From assembly GCA_020152595.1 (NCBI GenBank), contig JAIGNY010002032.1, forward strand, positions 124,001 to 188,000: a stretch of 64,000 nt of DNA. Reading direction: 5' to 3'. Under the pieces are notes generated by a model. It was not told the origin of the DNA. It was given only the letters and a program-made list of their open reading frames with translations, and made no database searches. This DNA is from Chiridota heheva (taxonomy: Eukaryota; Echinodermata; Holothuroidea; Apodida; Chiridotidae). How positions within the stretch are numbered: position 1 is the first letter of the stretch; every line of letters begins with the position of its first letter. The position numbers were made by a program, and so were the translations under genes. Below, piece by piece: positions 56,630-64,000 of the stretch.

Positions 56630-57140
56630 AGTTGGACGGAGGTTATGTTTTTGCCTTTGTCAATTTGTTTGTTTATCCTTCATCAAGATATCTCCTGAAC
56701 TGATGACTGGATTTGTATCAAATTTGGTGTTTGGTTTTGTTACTGCTTAAGGAAGATGTGATAACAATTTGAGACATTATAACAGAGGAAGGGTGCAAAT
56801 GGGAGGGGGGGGGGGGGTACATGTTTTGTCGTCTTTGTCTATCATCAAGATATCTCCAGAACTGATGATTGGATTTGGATTAAGTTTGGTGTGTGGTTTT
56901 CTTATTGCTTAAGGAAGAAGTGATTAGAATTTAAGACATTAGAACAGGAGAAGGGTGAAAATGGGGGTGGGGACATGTTTTTGCTCCGTTTGTCTGTCAT
57001 CATGATATCTCAAGAAGTGATGATTGAATTTGGATTAAATTTGGTGTGTGGTTTTTTTACTGCTTAAGGAAGAAGTGATTAAAATTTAAGACACTGGAAC
57101 AGGGGAAGGGCAGAAATTGAGGATTGGGGATGTTTTAGGA
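56630..57140 (+). repeat. about 165-bp tandem repeat (3 units) of a CCTCCGCC... GGAGGTTATG repeat family
   Basis: Each unit has 'tcatcaagatatctcc', 'ctgatgattggatttg', 'aatttggtgtgtggtttt', 'gcttaaggaagaagtgat', 'gacattagaacag' and a G-rich end. The first is preceded by 'cctccgccaataaagttgg' and 'cggaggttatgtttttgcc', a start I associate with dispersed repeats in several marine animals. That link is from memory and unverified. Confidence 0.75.
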
Positions 57141-57565
57141 TGAATTCTGGCAAGATTAAGTTGAAACTTTCCAATGGAATGTGCTGAACAATGACTTTGT
57201 GCTCTGAATGAAGATCCAAGCAATTAATTTTTTGGATTCAAAGAGACTTACATCAAGTGTTTTCTGGAATCAATGAAAATGATACAATTGGTTTCTGCCA
57301 CAAATGGAAAATGATGAAATGTGAATCCTGGCTGAATCTAGAGCTCAAACAATGATGCTTCACTTGAATAAGACTGAAAAGAATAGTATGGCCTTGGAAG
57401 AAATCCAGTCAAAAGATAATCTTTAAGTGTTCATATTGCAAATGTTCATTACAGATCAAAACTTGGAATCAATCTTGATGGGCCTAGGATTTCTGAGGTA
57501 GATTAAATTGGGTATGGGGGTCAAATGAAGTCAAACGAAAAAACACAAACTTGAGCCTCAACAGT

Positions 57566-57895
57566 AATATGAAGCAAATTTTATTAACAATGTTTCCTTT
57601 TGAGGGAAATTGAAATCATAAACAGACATTCTTATAGCAAAATACTGTATGTATAAAATCAAGATGGATTTTACATGATCCTTGCAACAAGATATGCTTT
57701 TAAATATGGCATATTTTCCTCATTTTTTGAGCAAATGATTATCGCAATGAATGAATCACAAATAAACAGTAATAGCATCACACAAATACACTTCCAAGTG
57801 GCAATCATTATACGAAATATAGCTAAGAAGATTTTATAAATTTCTCTTTAAGTTCTCTTTCATATAAGATGGACTTACTTGACCCCTAAAGAAAC
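57566..57895 (-). mobile_element. MITE-related repeat, inverted copy of 41,353-41,706
   Basis: Reverse complement matches 41,353-41,706 end to end, including the terminus 'gaactt...aaagagaa' form of the TTAAAGG family, 'aatgattgccacttggaagt' and 'attgttaataaaatttgc'. Confidence 0.75.
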
Positions 57896-58022
57896 TCACT
57901 GCAAATAAGTGATTTTACGCATCAGTTGTTAGACTTTTTTTTTTTGTACACAAATATAAAGATGTTCTAATTGTGAAGAGCCAGAAAACGTTGCTGCAGG
58001 AAGCTGTTACTCTAAGCTCCCT

Positions 58023-58168
58023 GATTATTAACACTCTGGTGATTTTAAAATTCATAGCGTGAGTTATTCAATTGCGCTATATTAATATATAGCCCATTCA
58101 GGCTATCTTAGTTTTAAAGCTTTAGTTTTTAAGTGCAAGTTACAGCCCAAACAAGCTATCAACTACGA
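58023..58168 (-). repeat. dispersed repeat, inverted copy of 40,474-40,618
   Basis: Reverse complement 'gtagttgatagcttgtttgg' ... 'aaatcaccagagtgttaat' matches 40,474-40,618. It keeps the same order relative to the MITE-related segment as in the 40-42 kb copy. Confidence 0.7.
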
Positions 58169-58439
58169 GTGAGCTTTACGACATGTTGAGAACAACGTGA
58201 TTTCCCATCTGTTCTCTCAAACTTTATGTCCTGAATATACTCTACCATGCACTTTTCCACCTAAACTTTTGCACCTTTTTCATTTTCTGGGATTTTCCCT
58301 ATGTAGATGGGTGACTGATTTTGACAAGATAGTTCCTTTTTATTTCTTCCCTCCCATTGTGACCAGGCCCTACACGCCCTTTTTGGTACTTGTACAGTGG
58401 TTCTTGTATAGTAGTTCCATGACTTTTTTCTAGTTGCCT

Positions 58440-60040
58440 CGGGTCTCCAGACCCTTGGCATTTTTTTCTTCCAACATGACCAAATGCTTTTGTCTTGACC
58501 TTGACCCTCCCTCCCCCTCCGTGTGACCCACTTGCTACCTCCATTGACCATTCCTCAGTCCCAGTTCCCAAAATTTTAATAATTCAGGCCACCAACAAAC
58601 AAGACAATTTTAAAAGAGTTTCCCCTTCCTCATCCACACAGGCGCTCCACGGCCTTGCCGGTATCCTCCCCCAAGGTTTCTACCCTCAGATCCGACAATC
58701 TGCACCAGGGACACTCAAGCCACCACCCTCCTCACCACCAAAACCCTAGCTAATGCTGGTATCGATATAATAGTCACTCCCCATTGTTCCCTGAACTCCA
58801 GCAAGTCTTCATAACCAGGGACTTTGCTTACTTGACCAATGAAGACCTCGTTAAGGAACTTGCCAGCCAACACGTAACTGAGGCCCGTCATCTCGTCTTC
58901 AAGAAAGACGGTGCTGAAACACCCACCAATACCATCTTCCTGACTTTTGCCACGCCAGCTCTCCCTTCCCACATCACTGCCGGTTATCTGAACATCCCAG
59001 TTAGCCCCTACATTCCCAACCCTCTGTGCTGTATTAAGTGTCAGAGGTATGGCCATGGAAAAAACTCCTGCCACAGCCAAGCAAACTGTGGAGCCTCGGA
59101 CCATGACAGTGCCTCTTGCACCAACACCCCACGCTGCACCAATTGCGATGGTACTCAACCAGCCAACCATCCTTCCTTATCAAAAGACTGCCCCACCTAG
59201 TTTCAGGAAAAACATAACTAAACTAAAAACCCAGCACCACTTACCCAGAGGCCAGGAAGCAATTCCTAGCTTCCCTCCACTCCAAACCTCCTACTCGAGC
59301 ACAGTCTACTCAAACACCAACACCACACACCTTATAACACAAATAAAACACAACTAAAACCTCACCTAGCTCTTCTTACCCAGTCCTAAGCCCATCACCT
59401 TTGCCAACAACCCAACCACACCCATTACACAAACTACCTCCACCACCACCTCTCTCCTCAACCTTCCTCCTTCTTTAAGACCTCCCCTGTCCCCTACCCC
59501 AACACCTCAAATGCCATCAGACATCAAACTCACGCCAACCTGGCCAACAAACAACAAATCAACAAACAGCCCACCATCCAAACCCACATGTATGACACTA
59601 AATAGAACATGGATTGTTCGATTACGGAACCCACCTAACATACTTCTTGTCCAAATCAAAAAAACAATCGCTCGCAAAGAAACAGGGACAGATGCAAAGA
59701 AAAAACAAGTCAACCCAGACACAACAGATTTTCTTCCAGATAATCCCCCCTACCTCCTCCCCCAACCCTTTTCCTCTTCTTATGGCATACAACAGAAAAA
59801 TTACAATAAAACTCACAGCATCCAATGGAACATCAGGAGCCTTAAGGACAACTCAGAAGAAATTGACCTTCTGGCCACCACCTTACCACCTTCAACATGG
59901 TCATCTTCTGCCTACAAGAAATCTTTTTGAAAACAACTGACCATTATTCTCTCAATAAGTTCTCGTGCTACCATAACTATCAAGAGGACACAGACAGGGC
60001 CTGTGGGGGGCGACTCCATTCCCCTTAGATAAGACACAGA
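58440..60040 (+). mobile_element. I-like non-LTR retrotransposon, copy D: ORF1 and start of endonuclease
   Basis: ORF1 is spread over shifted frames from about 58,470 (NMTKCFCLDLDPPSPSV) through FITRDFAYLTNEDLVKELAS (58,812) to a stop at 59,198. It ends in a Gag-type zinc-knuckle region: CIKCQRYGHGKNSC (59,030-59,071, CX2CX4HX4C), a second knuckle missing its first cysteine (QANCGASDHDSASC) and CTNCDGTQPANHPSLSKDC (59,134-59,190). A proline/threonine-rich segment follows. ORF2 then begins near 59,818 with IQWNIRSLKDNSEEIDLL, the APE-type endonuclease start, and a frameshifted CLQEIF block (about 59,912). The copy breaks at a repeated 'ggcctgtggggg' near 60,000. Confidence 0.82.
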
Positions 60041-60258
60041 TTTAAACTTGAGTTCTAGCTCTTTCATATAAGGTAAACTTGCTTGACCACTGAACTAATT
60101 CTTTAAAGGATAGGTCATTTCAAGCTACCCTGGAATAAAAGAGAACAGGTTTCTCAAACATTTTGAATAGACTGCAAACAATCACTGTTAACAGTTTCAA
60201 AACAAACCAACAAGGGCAGGAAGCATTCAAAATGTTGCAATGGTAACACTTGTACTTA
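60041..60258 (+). mobile_element. MITE end plus 140-bp segment inserted in the endonuclease region
   Basis: 'ctctttcatataaggtaaac' to 'aattctttaa' (60,058-60,108) is the right end of the foldback MITE. It is followed by the 140-bp segment also found at 3,307-3,447. The endonuclease sequence 'ggcctgtggggg...ctccatt' occurs on both sides (about 60,000 and 60,260), so the insert is flanked by a duplication of roughly 35-40 bp. Confidence 0.7.
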
Positions 60259-60350
60259 GGGCCTGTGGGGGTGTCTCCATTCTCATTAGACACGATATCC
60301 TACACAGCCCCATTCATGTGAACACGGACCTTTCGGTCTAGTGCTCCGTT
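60259..60350 (+). mobile_element. I-like copy D, endonuclease sequence resumed
   Basis: Codons read ACGGVSILIRHDILHSPIH, matching copy A from 3,450. Homology ends near 'cacggacctttcgg' (60,335), after which unrelated DNA follows. Confidence 0.75.
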
Positions 60351-60545
60351 AAAGAGTATCAAACATTAGACCTGCATACTTCCCTTGACCTCGCCAAAAA
60401 CAAAAAAAAGCCCTCATTTTTCGACCTAGAGCAACTGCTTGATTTTTAAGATACATACCCAAGTCACGACACAGTGAGATGTGTTCACCACCTTAATAAA
60501 AGACAACATTTTCCATGGATTACATTCTTAATTTTTTCACAGAAA
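60351..60545. other. non-coding spacer
   Basis: Nothing recognised. Confidence 0.3.
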
Positions 60546-61121
60546 TTAAAGGATAAGTTCAGTGGTCAAGCATGTCCATCTTACACGAAAGAGGACTTCA
60601 AAAGAAACAAAAGGGTGAAGAAAGCATTGAAAAATCATATTCCATAAAGGAGATATTCAAGTTTAAGCTCTTGTCTGTGTAGAAATGACTGGTGTAGTAA
60701 GTCTACTATGGAAAGTTGGTGTCTTCCTCACATTCTTAATAATTGTTAATGTATTTTGAAGAAAATTTAGTTAACTTTTTTAGTATTTGAAATGGTTTTT
60801 CCTCAAACTTTCTTCAAATGTTATATTATAATTACTCTTACTAGATTGTTTTTCTACTTTCATGACAATTTGAATGGTTTTTAAGCCACAAAATTGCAGG
60901 GTAGAAATGACAGGAATTCATTAAAAATTTGAGGAATCTGAGGCTGTGACGTCACAATTAGCATGGCTAGTCTGATTTCTATGGAAATTATACCAAGCTT
61001 TCAACTTGAATATCTCCTTAACTTTATAAGATTTTTGAATGTTTTTGTTCACTATTTTGTTTCTTTTGAAGTCCTCTTTCATATAAGATGAACTTGCTTG
61101 ACTCCTGAACTAATCCTTTAA
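60546..61121. mobile_element. foldback MITE with long inverted termini
   Basis: The left end 'ttaaaggataagttcagtgg' through 'gaggacttcaaaagaaac' (60,546-60,608) is the inverse of the right end (61,059-61,121) with about eight mismatches over 63 bp. A second inverted block, 'aaggagatattcaagtt' near 60,648 against 'cttgaatatctcctta' near 61,005, extends the arms to about 115-120 bp. The total is 576 bp with no ORF. The ends sit in TTAA, so a TTAA or TA target duplication is possible. The same terminus recurs at 3,190, 41,353, 57,895 and 60,058. Confidence 0.82.
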
Positions 61122-64000
61122 TGTTGCTCAATTGGTTTGATACACACCCAATGAATGTATGCATAAAGTGACACACATGGTCCCCTTCTGTGTCACCAAG
61201 ATTTATAGTTCATTTCTTACTTCTTCTCATCCTCATCAACAAAAGATGTGTCAGAAGCTTTATAAAAACCTGAAATAACAATATTTGTAGCATTCAGTAT
61301 TTATGATGCTATTGAATTGCCATCAATCGCATACGCTGGCAGCCAAGTCCCATGGGTTCTTCATGGTAATCGATCATACTTTGTGGCATGTATATTTATT
61401 TCTCTGCGTAGATGTCTTCTTTTTCCTTGTATGAATTTGTCAAATTTTCCACCAAGGTTACGAAAGAACCGAAACATCGGAATTGATGAGGAAAAAAAAC
61501 CAATTCCTAGGAGACAGGTGTTTTCTTTTTCGCGCTCATTTGCGGAATCTGTGAGAAGAACAAGGGATCACGATATCAAATGGAAATTGTAACGGATGGT
61601 TAAAGGTCAATATTTTCTTTGTGCGTAGAAGTCGCAAAAAAAAAGGATTAAAATCATAACTCTTTGCATAAATTTGTTCAAAATATCAATAAATGGATTA
61701 AGTCATTTTGGAATTAAAATTATCTTGGCCATAATATAATTGAAGACTCAGTTGTCAGATTTATGATTTCGAGAGATTTCACGAAAAATGATTGTTCTAG
61801 CTGGGGCTGGTTCTCTGTTTTGAAATTGCTGCTTACTCTGTCATCTAAGTTGTAATATTTAGGCTACATAGCTATGCACATGTCAAAATGAAATTTTTAA
61901 GACTTGAAAAATGTATTTTCAATATCAGAAAAGCTTAGAGATTTGAGAATTCTTGATATGGCTGTTAGACAGGTCTGATTAAGCTTATAAATTGAGTATC
62001 TCCAATACTGAAGGTCTTTTCTCCTATCCCTCACCCAACCTTCCTCTTTCTCAATGTGTATCCACTCCATCCCAACCCCACCCTACCTTAATTACCTCAT
62101 CCAAAACAATGATAAGATAAAAAACAAAAAATAAAAACTATTTGCTGAACTTGAGGTTTGTTGGAAGCTCCTAATAAGCTTTAATCAAACATGTCTTCTT
62201 TTATTTTTGATAAAGTAAAGGACCATCACAATTTCATTGGGGCTCAGATGTCAATTGGCTCTGGGCAGTGCTTAAATCTTCCCATGTCATATATCTAACC
62301 TGATTTAAATTTATGGCATATTAAGTTATAAAAGGTGAAAACTTGGCAGTAACCGTACATTGAGCAACATTGGCTCTGGGTTTTGGGTAATTCTTCCCAT
62401 GTTGTATTGCTAACCTAAATTTACGGCACAATAAGTTGTAAAAAAGTTTGGAAAAAAAACTTTCATAAAAGGTGAAAGCTTCACAGTAACCGTACTTTGA
62501 ACAACATGTACGAAAGGAAATAAAAGTACAATTAAGTACCGAGCTAAACAAGCGAGAAAAACATTTTTTATTTTTTTAGTCGTTGCACCTGAAGATTTTC
62601 ATTATTTGATAATTTGGTAAGTCCCCATGCACCTGCTTAATCATTTCTGCATGTGCGTAAATAGGGAACGATGCTCATGAAATTGATCACGGCCGGTAAA
62701 TGTGGTATGCTCAGATGAATCAGGTTGTGGCGCTGATGAATCCAGCAGATGAAAAAATGGTATCTATGAGATTTGGGTAAATATATTTATTGGTTTATTT
62801 AATGTTAGTTTGTTTAATGTTACAAATCTAGGACAAGGTTACTGGAGCATTTAACTGAGATTGGAAGAATGAATGGCAGGACTGGAATTCTCATTTAGGA
62901 ATGAGGGATGGAAGTTGTAGGGTGGGTCTAGGGGAAGAGACCCCTAAAGTAAATGTTTTAACTAATATATACTTCCTAAACACCAGAACCTCGGAGCATT
63001 TTATGTAAATATTTACTTTTTGTTATACTCTATCTGCAAATGGGGGTACAGTTTCCACCCCACCCCTCCCCCACATCTCCCCCACCCATCCCCTACCCCA
63101 CCCCTCCCCCACCCTCTCCCTACCCCTCCCCCACCCTCTACCCTGCCATCCCTTGGAATTGTGGCCCTGAGAAGGGTAACTATTTGAAAAGTAGCAATGA
63201 CATCATTTGATAAACTCCATATAAATCCATAATTCTTAGATTTCCAAGAAAGTTTTATTTTTAAATCTATTGAAAACAATAAAAATGGCAGGTCCTCTCA
63301 AAATAAAGGGTCAATTGACCTAAGTTTAAAGGCATGATGGAAGTGGTGTGAGGGTTTTTGTACCTTTGCAGCACCGTACCATTTTGTAAATCACTGCTAT
63401 GGATCTGTGAGATGTAGATGTCAGATACAAGGGTAGAAAGGCATGAGGGCATACAATCCCTCCCTAATCTTAGGTCTGCCACTGCACGATGTCACTGTAA
63501 AGGACCACATATTCTAAGCTCAGTAAGTGACCTTTTAAATATATTTTTAAAAGGACCAGACGTTTTTAAGTTTTCATATACATTCTACAGAATAAAATCT
63601 ACTTTGTTTTCTTTTGAAAAATCATCTCATTGTCAACTGCAAAACTGGAAGACTCATTTATAAAAGAAAATATATGCCGAAAACCAAAAAAAAAAACCTG
63701 AAATGTTTTAGTTTGGATAGATTTTTTAACAAGTTTGATGTCACTTTCTTTAAAGAGTCTGAAACAAATGTCCTGATGCAAAGATAATTCCTGACAGATG
63801 TTTTTTCCTTAAACAAGTTCCCACATGAAAATATTGAAAGTGATTTGCATAAAGTTGATCCATCACTCCAGCATGCCATCCAAAATACATGAAAATAAGA
63901 AAGAAGACACCAGGAGCATTATTCCAACCCCTAACCCCCTTCCCCCTCCCCCCAAAAAATGAGATGACAATATCAAGAGTTCAAGTTTAATTACAAAAAT
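61122..64000. other. single-copy DNA, no supported gene
   Basis: A 91-codon plus ORF at 61,317-61,592 lies in a higher-complexity, CpG-containing block, but I recognise no domain. A near-duplicate of about 120 bp is visible at 62,320-62,400 and 62,437-62,510 ('aaaggtgaaa.ctt.gcagtaaccgtac'). C-rich tracts occur at 63,055-63,145 and 63,926-63,953. Confidence 0.35.

Noticed and set aside
60546-61121. Assignment of the foldback MITE to piggyBac
   Set aside because: The TTAA context fits, but the terminal bases do not match the usual piggyBac end and the target duplication cannot be proven from one copy.

Overview
The window looks like animal nuclear DNA, most likely from a marine invertebrate. 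That guess is weak: it rests on the mixture of non-LTR retrotransposon families, short inverted-repeat elements and very abundant minisatellites, and no gene pins the lineage. There are no operons, rRNA genes or recognisable tRNAs, and the long open frames are almost all artefacts of tandem repeats whose units lack stop codons.

Host gene: the best protein-coding signal is not a long ORF. It is a chain of short exons on the minus strand (15,374 to 12,827, perhaps beginning at 17,814). Splice sites are consensus, exon phases agree across three introns, and the last exon ends in a stop. The encoded C-terminus is basic (ends RKRRSNIR). I do not recognise the protein. Its last intron carries a 1.1 kb, 18-bp minisatellite. 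A second, weaker candidate is a first coding exon at 38,296-38,405 (minus).

Mobile DNA: four decayed copies of an I-group-like non-LTR element lie on the plus strand (58.4-60.4 kb: ORF1 zinc knuckles and endonuclease start; 3.4-6.3 kb: endonuclease, RT and 3' end; 19.9-21.5 kb and 31.6-32.9 kb: 3' RT/RNase H/C-terminal parts). A further tail lies at 25.6 kb. RTE-like pieces lie on the minus strand at 10.1-11.1, 16.5-17.3, 18.2-22.1 (split by an I-like insertion) and 50.1-50.9 kb. A CR1-like 3' end lies at 22.1-22.5 kb. A foldback MITE (60,546-61,121) has terminal sequences that recur at four other places. Several other dispersed repeats occur in pairs.

Tandem repeats: about fourteen minisatellites (units of 12 to 42 bp) plus a compound microsatellite fill roughly 9 kb. 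The most notable result is that two of them are tandem amplifications of retrotransposon coding sequence. The 34-bp array at 18,653-19,772 lies inside the RT domain of an RTE element, with RT codons continuing on both sides. The 23-bp array at 5,226-5,733 lies inside an I-like element, and its unit occurs once in each of two other copies. A 42-bp array at 27,118-27,880 has a perfect 10-bp inverted repeat in the standard unit.

The remainder is AT-rich single-copy DNA with a few higher-complexity blocks (33.7-34.0, 39.0-39.4, 48.8-49.1, 53.5-53.9, 61.3-61.6 kb) that could be regulatory or exonic. I could not show either.
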